A DNA stretch of 64,000 nt from Entrophospora sp. SA101. Taxonomy: Eukaryota; Glomeromycota; Glomeromycetes; Entrophosporales; Entrophosporaceae. Position numbers and translations under genes: made by a program. The stretch covers positions 885 to 64,884 of the forward strand of contig CAUDNR010002557.1 in NCBI GenBank assembly GCA_958430865.1, given 5' to 3'. The notes beneath the pieces were generated by a model. That model did no database searches, had not been told where the DNA came from, and saw nothing but the letters and a program-made list of their open reading frames with translations. Shown one piece after another: positions 1 to 9,600 of this stretch. Numbering within the stretch: the first letter of the stretch is position 1; each line of letters opens with the position of its first letter.

Positions 1-160
1 TCAGAATTAACTTTTTTTATTATGATAATATATTGAAGATAGAATTGATATGGCGATGACATAAATTATGATGATGCTTACCAACCAACCTTTAGACACA
101 CTATCCAAATAATACCAATCAAGAATATAGATGTTAGTCACAACCTTTGATGGTGGTCGC

Positions 161-358
161 AATAACCTTTGTGATCGTAATAACCTTTGTGATTGTGATA
201 ACCTTTGTGATTGTGATAACCTTTGTGATTGTGATAACCTTTGTGATTGTGATAACCTTTGTGATCATAATGACCTTTGTGACCGTAATAACCTTTGTGA
301 TCGTGATAACCTTTGTGATCGTGATAACCTTTGTGATCGTGATAACCTTTGTGATCGT
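161..358. repeat. 18-bp minisatellite, 11 units
   Basis: Eleven tandem 18-bp units of the form gataacctttgtgatcgt. Variation between units is confined mainly to the last bases (cgt, tgt, cat). Since 18 is divisible by 3, the array stays open in several frames on both strands. One + frame (131-382) would give a repeated N-L-C-D-R/C-D peptide. No flanking gene structure was found, so I treat it as a minisatellite, not a gene. Confidence 0.9.
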
Positions 359-679
359 TTTGCTTTCTTCTTTGAATTGTAATACAGACATATTTGTCAT
401 AAAAAAGATCAAGATGTGTAACTACATTAGAAGCTAAAACTACATTACATCTGTTATCCAAGAATAAATAAACATTAAACTATCTTACCTACTTTAAATA
501 TGAAAGCAGATCTAAGTTTTATATATATATTTGAAATTCCGTCAAGTGAGTTGTCTTTATGGTACTAATGAAGCCTAAAGAACAAGGTTCGCTTTGGTTT
601 ATTGACTATTGTAATCAGCATAAAGTTGCCTTGTTGAAAAGAATCAACGTTTTTAGTGTAAATTTTCGTGTGTATTTTG
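359..679. other. non-coding gap, nothing recognised
   Basis: AT-rich sequence between the minisatellite and the first inverted-repeat element. No open frame of note and no clear promoter or RNA gene. Confidence 0.5.
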
Positions 680-1498
680 ACTATACATGGGATGGTAATT
701 ATTTTGCCAAAAACGTAATACGTAATACGTAATTACGAAATTAATTACGGGTGACGAAATTAATTACGGGTGACGAATCAATTACGCGTGACGAAATCAA
801 TTACGCGTGACGAAATCAATTACGCGTGATGAAATCAATTATGAATGACAAAATTAAATGACACCTATAATTTATCTCGTTATACTAGTATAATGACATA
901 ATTTGTCAACTTTTTTAGAATTATAGAATTTATTCTGTTATAACAACATGCCAGTATAATGGGAGAACCAATCAAAATCATTCTCATTTCTGAAAAAACA
1001 TAAGGAAATAAAACTTACACCAGGATCAAGATCGGAAAATTCTGATAACACTTCTGTATAATGCTAGTCAATTTTGATCCAGCGTAAGTTTTAAATTTCC
1101 TAATAAAACATGAATGAAATAAAAATAAAATATATAATAAAAATAAAATTACAAAATCACATGATAATGATTCTCATATGACTTCTATATGAACTCTCGT
1201 TATAATGACATTCTCGTCATACTGACATTTTTTGCTTGTACGGAGAGTGTTGTTATAACGGGAGTGACTTGTATTATGATATTTCCAATAATTAATTTGT
1301 TGTTATTCATAATTAATTTCGTCACCCGTAATTAGTTTCGTCACCGTAATTAGTTTCGCCACCCGTAATTAGTTTCGTCACCCACAATACGGTAATTAAT
1401 TTCTTAATTATGTTTTTAAAGAGAAAAATGGCAATTAATTACGATAATTACGTATTATGTACTTACGGTAATTAGGCAATTACCATCCCATGTATAGT
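680..1498. mobile_element. non-autonomous DNA transposon with 21-bp terminal inverted repeats
   Basis: The left end ctatacatgggatggtaatt (681-700) is an exact reverse complement of 1478-1497; with one more base each side the terminal repeat is 21 bp. Inside each end lie clusters of short subterminal repeats: about four copies of a roughly 20-bp unit (gtgacgaaatcaattacgcg type) at 745-840, and the reverse-complement version at 1315-1385. Subterminal repeat arrays of this kind are typical of transposase-binding ends. No transposase frame is present inside. A second, diverged copy of the right end follows at 1530-1682. Confidence 0.75.
880..1265. mobile_element. pogo-like element remnants nested in the element above
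   Basis: Motifs such as ctcgttataatgacattctc and gttataacgggagtgact resemble the CAGT-ACTCTCxxTATAACG ends of fungal pogo/Tigger elements. They appear in both orientations around a smaller hairpin at about 1003-1100, where aggaaataaaacttac near 1003 pairs with gtaagttttaaatttcct near 1083. This suggests successive insertions into one site. Family assignment rests on terminal motifs only. Confidence 0.4.
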
Positions 1499-1529
1499 GT
1501 TAACAACGGTTTGCATAGAAAATTTTCAC

Positions 1530-1682
1530 AATAGTAATTAATTTGTCGCCCGTAATTAGTTTCGTCACCCGTAATTAATTACGTAATTAAGTTTTTAAAG
1601 AGTGAAAGTGGTAATTAATTACGTTAATTACGAATTACGTATTTACGGTAATTAGCTAATTACAATATCATTGTATAGCGGG
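1530..1682. repeat. second diverged copy of the 680-1498 right end
   Basis: Matches 1370-1498 in order: tttcgtcacccgtaatta blocks, gtttttaaagag, ggtaattaattacg, ttacggtaattag, and a terminal ccattgtatag-like end. It is either a tandem partial duplication of the element end or the end of an adjacent relative. Confidence 0.6.
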
Positions 1683-1717
1683 AGTTCACTCCCTACATGG
1701 AAAATTCTTAAATGTGA

Positions 1718-2016
1718 GGGACGCAACAGTACAACAAGTTGCTGAGAATGAGACTACATGAAACAGAAACTACCTTGGAAGTTGAAGATGTTAAGTTGGG
1801 TCAAATGCTGCAAGCAGCAAAGAAAGAAATGGCGATTATGAAACAGGAACTTCAACTAACAAAATAAAAGGAAATCCACAATAGAAGGTGGAACAGCTGC
1901 AAGCAGCAGCAAGAGAAAAGTAATTGAAAAGATTGATGGCAATGATGCTGCTGATCATATTGGATCACATGAAACAGCAACTTCAACCAAAAAAAAAAAA
2001 TTATGAACTACCATAA
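1718..2016 (+). pseudogene. two exon-like coding fragments of an unrecognised charged protein
   Basis: Frame 1718-1867 is open without a start and encodes a Glu/Lys/Leu-rich helical stretch (LGQMLQAAKKEMAIMKQELQ). A second open stretch, 1882-2016, encodes a Ser/Lys-rich tail with an NLS-like SSSKRKVIEK and ends in a lysine run. The two could be exons of one gene or internal debris of a transposon. The family is not recognised. The charged coiled-coil character and NLS-like cluster suggest a nuclear protein, which is inference only. Confidence 0.3.
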
Positions 2017-2039
2017 AAAAAGTTAATTATTAGTAGATT

Positions 2040-2460
2040 TAGAATTGATTTGATTTTGATTTGAGGATCACTTTATTAATATTTTTGATGAGTATCATTC
2101 GTGCATCAAATCTTTGACAATTCTCTAAAGTTGGTTTAAAATTTTATTTGTTCTCTCTGTTATCATTATTAATAATGTAATGTTATCCCCTAAATAGTTA
2201 ATTGGCTATTGATAGCTGATAAAATTTTTTCTGAGGGCATCACTTTCTAATACGAAAATTATCTTTGAGATCCAGCCGATTAATCTATAAATAAAAATCC
2301 AGTTGTTGTCCTTGTGGTTTTTGTAAAATCTTCTTTAAAAGTTGGTCGATTGACTGTTTTTACTTTGCTGATTGTTAAGAGATAATATCCCATTTGTTAT
2401 CTTAAGTGATATATAAAACTATTCCTATATAAAAATAGTTAATATGAAACTCATTTACAT
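2040..2460. other. non-coding gap, nothing recognised
   Basis: AT-rich; no frame, hairpin or repeat that I can support. Confidence 0.5.
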
Positions 2461-2469
2461 AGATCTACT

Positions 2470-2699
2470 ATGGAACCAAAGAATTATAGTACTATTAGGA
2501 GTATTTTGAAGGAAGAACAAGGTGAGACAATTGCTCCTTACATTTTCAAAATAAATGATACTCAGCTTATCTAAGGAAAGAAAAAATTACCTATGAAATT
2601 TACCAAGAAGAAAGAAAAATAAAAAATGTTAGAAAAAGAAAGCAGGATGAGGATGTACTATTACCTAACAAAAAGCAGAAGTCCTTAGAAGGAAAATAA
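2470..2699 (+). pseudogene. dispersed repeat-family ORF fragment, frameshifted
   Basis: From ATG 2470 the frame reads MEPKNYSTIRSILKEEQGE, then KINDTQ, where a deletion of about 10 bp relative to the copy near 7540 shifts the frame. It resumes as KEKITYEIYQEER, then a basic NVRKRKQDED and a stop at 2697-2699. Related decayed copies lie at 7440-7680 (-) and 50735-50885 (-). The shared core is KINDTQ followed by ITYEIYQ. It is probably the C-terminal part of a transposon-encoded protein with a nuclear localisation patch. I cannot name the superfamily. Confidence 0.5.
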
Positions 2700-2976
2700 T
2701 CTTATTATAATATTTTGCTTTTATGCAAATATAATTAATGATTATTATCAATAAGGAAAAAAAGTTGTTTGAACGAATTTTACATTTGTTTTTTTTCTCA
2801 TTGACATTGAAATAACTCTGCCTTGTATTGGAACATTGTAAAAACATCATCAGTTTATTTATTTCAGGTAAAAAAATATTCAAATAACAAATCCTTCTAA
2901 TAATCACCATTAAACTGCAATTTTATTTTGTTTAAAAAACAAATAATATTTTCATTCACAATAACATTTAAAAAAA

Positions 2977-3519
2977 ATGCTTACTTTCAATTATGAACTT
3001 TTTTGTGGGTTGTTAATTGGACTCTTTCTTGGTTTCTTGCTTCACCCAAAAATCAATTCTATATTGCAATCAAAAATAGATCAAATAATTGATAAAATAG
3101 AACCAAGAAAAAACCAATTTAAAAATAAAACAAATATACTTATTGGTGATAAAAAATATTCACAGTAAATTGAAAATCTATGGAAGCAATTATTTGATAA
3201 AAAGGTCGGATTGAATCTTGATTTTTCCTTTAACAAAATGGCCATTGAAATTCATGAATTACTTGAAAAGAAAGGAATTGTTGCTTCCACAATAAAAAAT
3301 TTCTACCAACAAAAAACCAATCCTAGAAGGAAAACAATAGAAGTAATTCAGAAATGGGTTGACAAGGAAAAGAAAAAGGTAGAAAGTGAAGTTGAAGAAG
3401 ATAATAAAAACAACAAAGATATAAATATTAGTAATAATAATATTGTTAATAATAGCAGTAATTGTGAATGTCAGAATGCCCAAAGAATAGGTGATACTTA
3501 CAAATGGCTTTGGGTTTGA
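2977..3519 (+). pseudogene. membrane-anchored XRE-like helix-turn-helix protein, one in-frame stop
   Basis: Two open stretches, 2977-3168 and 3211-3519, lie in the same frame, separated only by a TAA at 3166-3168 followed by further coding sequence (IENLWKQLFDKKVGLNLDFS). The joined frame has a hydrophobic segment at residues 8-23 (ELFCGLLIGLFLGFLL). Then comes a helix-turn-helix-like block (IHELLEKKGIVASTIKNFYQ, NPRRKTIEVIQKWVDKEK) and an Asn-rich tail. The HTH-like block recurs, decayed, at about 52180-52235 after an F-box fragment, so it belongs to an expanded family. XRE-type assignment is by pattern only. A nonsense mutation is the simplest reading; a sequencing error would restore a 180-residue protein. 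Confidence 0.45.
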
Positions 3520-3607
3520 GTATTTTCCTCCCACGCAAATGCTCTGACAATTTTTTTGACTTATATTTTTGTAAAGTATTATGTATTTTTCTATTATTAG
3601 TTGAATT

Positions 3608-3759
3608 TAGTGATCACAATCATCATATTCATGAATATTCATTAAGGGGGTTACACTTATCAAAATCAAGTGATTGACACATAATTTTAAGGGATTTTTG
3701 GATTTTTGATAAGTGTAACCCTTAATGAATATTCATGAATATGATGATTGTGATCACTA
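3608..3759. mobile_element. fold-back MITE, arms about 52 bp
   Basis: Arm 3608-3661 (gtgatcacaatcatcatatt onward) is the reverse complement of 3708-3759 except for two extra G residues in the left arm. The loop is 46 bp. Nearly the whole element would form one long hairpin. Confidence 0.85.
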
Positions 3760-3767
3760 GAATTCCC

Positions 3768-3905
3768 AAATCCCAAATGTAGATCAGTTTTCTTGCACAA
3801 CCAATAAGCATGGAATTTGTAAAGATGGTCAGCAATCCCTTTGTTATGCTGTAATGCTTATTGGACAGGAGAACAAGTACAAGAATCTAATCTACATTTG
3901 GGATT
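3768..3905. mobile_element. second fold-back MITE directly adjacent
   Basis: The left end atcccaaatgtagatcag and the right end ctaatctacatttgggat are inverted copies. The similarity continues inward to ccaataagca / tgcttattgg, with a few gaps. It begins less than 10 bp after the preceding hairpin element. Confidence 0.7.
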
Positions 3906-3976
3906 GTGCATTTGGATTGCACAATTTAGTTCAGGATTTTTAATTTGGGTGGCATCTATATGCCTATTGCTTTACA

Positions 3977-5086
3977 TTACATTTTTTTAAATTGCTTAAT
4001 GTTCTTAGCCTATTCTTCCTTTTGCTGGAAGCCAAACATGCCTTTTTGCCACTATATCATTAAAAAAAAGGAAAAACATTAACATTAAATGAAAAACAGT
4101 TATAATTCATTGTATTTTATTTACCTTATTAAAAAGGTATATGGCAAATCTGAAAATGCTATATCAATAGTCCACCATACATGTATACAATACCAGCTTT
4201 CTGGCATTTCCATGCATAATGGATGTGAAATCGTCTCATATAGATGAATCCTGCCCAATTAAGATACATAGGTTAAATTATTGAAAATAAATTATGATCA
4301 TAGTTTGCCATCTACTTACCAATCTGCTACAGTTGTTCTAACATGTTCATATTGAAAATCCATTATCATATTAAAATCTTTGCCAAGTTTTGGGGTTGTG
4401 CATTTAATACTTCACATATTTCACCTGTAAATTCTTTTACAGAGAATTAGCTTAGTTATTAAGTACAACAGAAGTTACAACATCTTTCATATTTACCTTG
4501 GCAAAACTGTTATTATAAGCCAAAAGATTTTTGTCTATATCAGGCATCTTATTACCTTATTCTTTGTTGATAATTTCACTAATTTTTTTTGGATCAAATC
4601 CAGTTTGGACAAAATTGTCACTTGGATTTATAATGAATGAATGTATAAGACTGAAATACAATAAAAATTTAGTTGATTAGCAGCTTTAGCAACTAAAAGA
4701 TTCATTATGAAATGTAAAATGCAACATTTACTTGTGATACTTGCATTTCACTCCCAAATCATATAAAACATCTTCAACATATTTCCCTGTACTAAGCTTC
4801 CATTTCTTATCGTTAGTCATGGCCTTAAATCTACATTTAGGCAACAGTTAGATAAACTTCACAAAATTGAGGTTTGTGTGTGACCAAAGGATTCTTACTG
4901 TTAAGTGAATAATTCTTTGTCTTTGTATGTAAATTCATAGTCATTAATTGACATGTCTGGTATTGCAACAGCCTCTTCATCAACACCATTTCTTTGCTCA
5001 TCTTCCTCATATTGTTTTTCTAATGCACCAGGTAAGACCTCATTAATCACTGGTGCACTTGATGGAGGTGATAGTTCACCATTGTG
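3977..5086 (-). pseudogene. six-exon pseudogene of an expanded, unnamed protein family
   Basis: Six consecutive minus-strand exons with proper GT/AG borders are visible: 4899-5086, 4732-4830, 4497-4650, 4320-4424, 4125-4250 and 3977-4051. Their frames agree across the junctions. Exon 1 is acidic (LEKQYEEDEQRNGVDEEAVA). Exon 2 carries NDKKWKLSTGKYVEDVLYDL, exon 4 DFQYEHVRTTVADW, exon 5 a Trp-rich stretch (PESWYCIHVWWTIDIAFSDL), and the last exon a basic ASSKRKNRLRTLS. There are two in-frame stops (end of exon 1; after INKE in exon 3) and a 1-bp deletion in exon 4, so it is dead as written. The pattern resembles a lineage-expanded fungal family, but I cannot assign a function. The 5' start is not identified. 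Confidence 0.6.
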
Positions 5087-5874
5087 CTATACAATATCAA
5101 AAAAGTTCATTCAAGTCATTTAAAACCCATTTTTTGATATTTATACTAAATATAATTACCTCAATTCTAGAAAATGGGAAGATTCGGTTTTTGGAAGTTT
5201 TTGGCTCACTAATAGTTTCAGCCTACGGACACCAAAAGGTTTATCTCCATTTATATAATAAATTTAGGAAGGAACTTTAATCTTAAGCTCACCCGAATAA
5301 CTTTATTCCAATAATGTCCTATGTGGCAGTCTGATAATCTATTGCATACATAATAAAAGAAAGAGTATAATTATTTACATTAGTAAATGTGGTAGTTGAT
5401 TTTTTAATTAAACTAGTGGCAATAGCCACCGCCATAAACACTTACTCATTAACAACATTACAATATAATCATTTTTTTCTTTTTTTGTATTCTTTGCAAA
5501 TGATATTATTATTATTTAGAAAAAGAATTGTTATTTGATCAACAAACATATACACAATCATAGGCAGAAGTTTGTATGATTGGTAATTTTTTGTAGATCA
5601 TTTCTTAAACTTTGTAATTTAATTGGTTCAATTTTATTGGATGATATTAAAATAAATTCACTTAATTACAAACCTACTACTGCCATTATTTTTCAATTAT
5701 CATAATTCTTATTAGCCAAGTAACAACTATCTTATGCAGTAGCAAAATGATTAAAAATAATTTGAGTTCATTATTTATTAGATTGTTTTTACACATAACA
5801 AAAATTCTTATAATAGTAATCAAACAAAAATACAAAAAAAGCTATAGCTGAAGAAATTGCCATATTGTATCATC
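5087..5874. other. non-coding gap
   Basis: AT-rich. The open frame at 5053-5280 (+) overlaps the first exon of the minus-strand pseudogene and has no domain signature, so I do not call it. Nothing else recognised. Confidence 0.45.
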
Positions 5875-6075
5875 TCATGGGGCTAAAATTTCATCTGCAG
5901 ATTCTTTAATGTCATCATTGTCATCTTCAAGAATAGAATCGGGATCTTCACCTTCAGCATTACTATTCAAATTAATTTGATGTAAACTTCTACAAGTGAT
6001 TGAACATGCTTATCAACGCCACCCTTAATAAAATCTAAGCAATGTAAGCACTTGGACCCATCTTGGTTAAAATGT
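5875..6075 (-). pseudogene. BED-type zinc-finger-like fragment plus acidic tail, frameshifted
   Basis: The minus-strand frame from 6075 reads HFNQDGSKCLHCLDFIKGGV followed by DKHVQSL, giving the spacing C-x2-C ... H seen in BED fingers at the N-terminus of hAT-type transposases. A 1-nt shift then leads to an acidic tail (AEGEDPDSILEDDNDDIKES) that stops at 5875-5877. The second His of a full BED finger is not clear. It lies head to head with the hAT transposase fragment at 6161-6490. Confidence 0.4.
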
Positions 6076-6160
6076 GATATAAAATATAGTGTTAATTTGG
6101 AATTAGAACAGTGAGGAATAAACCTCATTCTTTAATTAAGAATTTTTTTGTTTCCTTATT

Positions 6161-6490
6161 TTGTTTTTTATCTCAGGCAATAACAATATATCTAATGCAT
6201 CCACATCAATGTTAACATCATCATCAACATTGCTAAATAAACACATCACAAATTTGTCTTTTGATTCTTTTCAAAGCAATAATACTAATAAATATAATAT
6301 TAAGAGATTTATGCTACATACTCTTACAAAATCTGAAGAATCAATATTAGATGATCGCCTGCTTCATATAACTGTATTTAATGGTTTGGCTTTCAGGTGG
6401 ATGGAAAGTGAAGAAGTAAAAATACCTTTTCAAATGGCTGAATCCAAATAGGAAGGCTCTTTCTGGAAGAATTTTGAATGATGCATCTTT
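6161..6490 (+). pseudogene. hAT transposase fragment, frameshifted
   Basis: An exon-like frame (a tctcag acceptor lies at 6171-6176) encodes a Ser/Asn/Thr-rich lead, then LLHITVFNGLAFRWMESEEV. After a 1-nt shift near 6430 it continues as KWLNPNRKALSGRILNDASF. This is the segment of hAT/DUF659-type transposases with the pattern FLNP...LPSR..LSGRIL. The frame is then broken by the element that begins near 6500. The DDE catalytic residues and the C-terminal dimerisation region are absent. Confidence 0.6.
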
Positions 6491-6499
6491 TAAACATAA

Positions 6500-6760
6500 T
6501 CATTGGATAGAACAGCAAGCATCCAATTTGTGTCCAAATTACCTAATATAGTAATTTGGACACAAAATTGGACTGTCCAATATGCCAATGTGACTTTGTT
6601 ACACCATGTCCAATTCCAAATACTAATTGGACATTCGGATCCAGATATTGGACACAAATTGAACAGATTTTCCAATACTGTATATACTGGTAAAGTTTCA
6701 GGAGCAATGGGTTCTATATAACAGGTTGTGTAACAACAAACATCCATTATGCTTTTTAGG
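6500..6760. mobile_element. fold-back repeat inserted after the hAT fragment
   Basis: The segment is full of short inverted copies of ccaatttgtgtccaaatta / taatttggacacaaaattgg (6522-6574, again near 6649). It ends with a block (about 6680-6750) whose reverse complement recurs at 11805-11880: tgttatatagaacccattgc then tcctgaaact. The short frames on both strands here are products of the repeat. Confidence 0.55.
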
Positions 6761-7430
6761 CCAAGTTAATAACAATATTGTTGATAACAATCTTGATAAT
6801 AATAACATAATAATCAACTAATAACTTCCACTATGCTTTTTAAATATATAACCCTTTATATAAAATAGTCTATTGACTGTAATTAATTAATAAACCCAGT
6901 GTGGTTATTCCAGCCCTTCTAATGATTAATGGTCTGGCCAACCTTTAACTATTAGTTGGGAACTCTTTTAATTATTAAACATGTTGCCTTTGGAATATAC
7001 ATGGATGCACCAACTTAGGGATCTTTTATCTAGACTTTGGGTTGTAAGATAAAAGAGCCATTGGCTGTAATTTAGAGGTTCTAGGAAAACCAGATATGTG
7101 TTGATATTTGGACTTAGGGTCAGTAGGTATAATTATGGGCTAATTTGGGGCAAAATAAAACCAGCTGTGTGCCAAACATAAGAATTACCTGGTAAGTAAG
7201 TAACTCAGATCGCACACTTGCAATAATATATAACAATAACATTTATTTTTATATTACTTAATCAATTATCCATCTATAAATGATAGAAATGTCAACCAAT
7301 TTACTAAAATGCAAGGAAATTTTATAAAAATTTTCTATTGTGGATGGGTGAAAAAGTACTACCTCCCTGACTGTAGCACAAGTCCCATGAATATTTTATT
7401 TATTATTTTGCCAAAAGGATTAAAAAGAAA
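6761..7430. other. non-coding gap
   Basis: Includes a 10-bp hairpin (tcttttatct / agataaaaga, near 7021-7061). Otherwise nothing recognised. Confidence 0.45.
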
Positions 7431-7439
7431 AAATAGATA

Positions 7440-7680
7440 AGTATGTAATAATAAGATTTATTTATCTTCCTTTAAAAGATTTCTGTTGGGCAATAGTATA
7501 TTTTCATTTATTATTATTCTTTCATCTTGATAAATTTCATAAGTAATTCTTTCTTTACTAAGATAAGCTTCAAGTGTCTGAGTATCATTTATTTTGAAAT
7601 ATAAGGATAAATTTTTCACCCTGCTCCTTTTTTAAAATATTTCTAATGGTGCTGTAATTCTTGGGTTTCCTAGATCTAAT
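7440..7680 (-). pseudogene. second copy of the ITYEIYQ repeat family
   Basis: Read on the minus strand it parallels 2470-2699: an NY-S-TIR-like start, KINDTQTLEAYLSKERITYE then IYQDERII, ending NRNLLKEDK and a stop. This copy keeps the stretch deleted in the 2470 copy but has other shifts near its start. Confidence 0.5.
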
Positions 7681-7827
7681 ATAAATTAACTTCATATTAA
7701 TTATTTTGTCTAGACAAATATCATGATCACATTACAATTGTACTATTGATTCCTGAAATCCTTGGTAACACTTTGTCTGGTTTTGTTGCAACATGCCCCA
7801 TATTAATAAAGTCACCACCCAAAATGA

Positions 7828-8053
7828 ATCTTTGCTTACTTCATACAAACTGATGATCTTGCAGTATCAGTTGGTCTGCAGAAGAAAGTTGATGATAATA
7901 AAGTGGATGTTGATGAAGAAGAACCAAATATTGATTTGAATGGATGCAAAGTATTTGGACTGGATCCTGGAAGAATAGATCTGTTTGTAGCAGTGAGTTC
8001 AGATGAAAAAGTTGTGAGTTGTTCCAACAAAGAGTACTGGAATTTAGCAGGCT
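7828..8053 (+). pseudogene. RuvC-like DPG-motif nuclease fragment, candidate Fanzor/TnpB-like relic
   Basis: The open stretch reads IQTDDLAVSVGLQKK, then an acidic linker, then CKVFGLDPGRIDLFVAVSS and SCSNKEYWNLAGL before a stop. A TDG-like strand, an h-h-G-h-D-P-G block and a downstream S-x-KE-[YF]-x3-AG block match, as I recall, the region around the first RuvC aspartate in eukaryotic Fanzor proteins. The candidate catalytic Asp codon is 7963-7965. After GCAGGC a 1-nt shift gives CKKHELEKK, a plausible continuation. RuvC-II/III and the zinc ribbon were not found downstream. It could also be another DPG-containing transposon protein. No guide-RNA end can be defined. Confidence 0.4.
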
Positions 8054-9600
8054 TGTAAAAAACATGAATTGGAAAAAAAATAATCTTCAGGCTGTTATTT
8101 GAGGTGAGCTATACTTTGTTAATTTAATTTGCTATTAAACAAGAATACATGTAAATTCTCTGTTATTTCGTTAAACAAAATTTTTTTTAAGAATCTTCAT
8201 TTAAATTTAGGAAAGTAGTGTTCCCATCCTCACACCAAAAAATTACTAATAAAATGTCAACGGAATTTTGATCTTCTCTGATATAGACTTTAGAATACAA
8301 AGAAGGCATATATAATGAATTCTCAATGCGGAATAAATTGTTCGTCTCCTTATATTTTGAGCAGCGGCTCCAGTTGGAGCTGATAGGAATTCTATGTCTT
8401 GTAAATTCTCTTACTAATATACAGTATTAATTACATAAGATTTCCAGTTGTGTGGCTTTGAAAAAATTTTTTGAACTGGTCTTTCCATATGAATCATCAT
8501 CATTGAGATTAATCATAGAACATTACATTGGATGGATCAGTTACAAGATACTTTACTTGTGTTACAGATAGTTTCAAGGAGAAGAAACATTAATTCCATA
8601 GAACCCATTTGGCGTGGATACTCATAATAAACATTACCTTCTTGGATGTTAGATAAGTGAAAAGGCCCAGGTTTTGATATATATTCCTTGGTAAACTTTT
8701 CATTAAAGCATATTGTGGATTGATCACTTTCTTTCAATTATATTCATAGTAATATTTGTAAATAAATTTAACTGGCAAATTAAATAATATTGTTGATTAA
8801 AAAATAGTATTACTGTGGATTCCAGGTATAAAATTGTATAATTAATAAATTTTTTCACACGTTTATACATTTTTTAAAAGCACAATTAATTTTAATAATT
8901 GCATTATTAGGTATGAACTCCAAAAGTAAATTTCTTATAATTTATAAAGTAAAAAATTATCAGTTAATAAAATCAGAGCTCTTAGGTTTATAGCCTATTT
9001 TTGATGTCTCAGCTTTACATAAATAGCATAGTGTGAAATTCAGTCCTGAATAGATTCTACTTTTGAAATTATATTTCATCATCATCAACCATTTTCATTA
9101 ATGATACATACATATCTTGAGCTGAATAGCGATCACTTCAACCAACATTAGTTTCATGAAAAAATCCAAAATGGTAATTATTTTTTGGAAATCTTTGCCC
9201 CACTTTCCTTATTTCCAAATTTCTGACTTTCTTTTAATGTCCAACCTTTTCGCTACCATCGCCAACAAATACTTCAACATATTAACAAACTTGATTTCAA
9301 ATTCTATTAGCTGATGATGGTAACACATTATTTGTTATTATTATGCGGATTAAAGCATGTTGAAATTTAATTAATTAGTTAATTATTTGCATTCAACATG
9401 AGAATAAAAATATGGACAGACTTGTTGTATTCACCATTTCTTCCATCATATTTTTCATTCATTCATTCATTCATAAAATAACACTTAATTTCATGGTAGT
9501 GTGTGTCCTTTTCATGCTAACATTGTCACCGATTAATTTTTGGGAGAACGAATTAATGATTAATTTGTTATGAGGATCAAACTGTACCAGTGAATAGTTT
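8054..9600. other. mostly non-coding; one unassigned minus-strand frame
   Basis: A minus-strand frame at 8537-8737 (SKPGPFHLSNIQEGNVYYEY region) has coding-like composition but no recognisable domain or exon partner. An attcattcattcattcat microsatellite lies near 9455-9475. Otherwise AT-rich with nothing supported. Confidence 0.35.

Noticed and set aside
131..358. CRISPR array
   Set aside because: Units are contiguous 18-mers without spacers, in a eukaryotic genome.
134..461. Minus-strand frames of 92 and 107 residues over the minisatellite
   Set aside because: They only read the 18-bp repeat in other frames; there is no flanking gene structure.
6490..6747. 85- and 72-residue frames on both strands
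   Set aside because: They fall in a fold-back repeat rich in ccaatttgtgtcc inverted copies.
7836..8065. Two minus-strand frames of 64 and 74 residues
   Set aside because: Shadows of the plus-strand DPG-motif fragment, which has the recognisable motifs.
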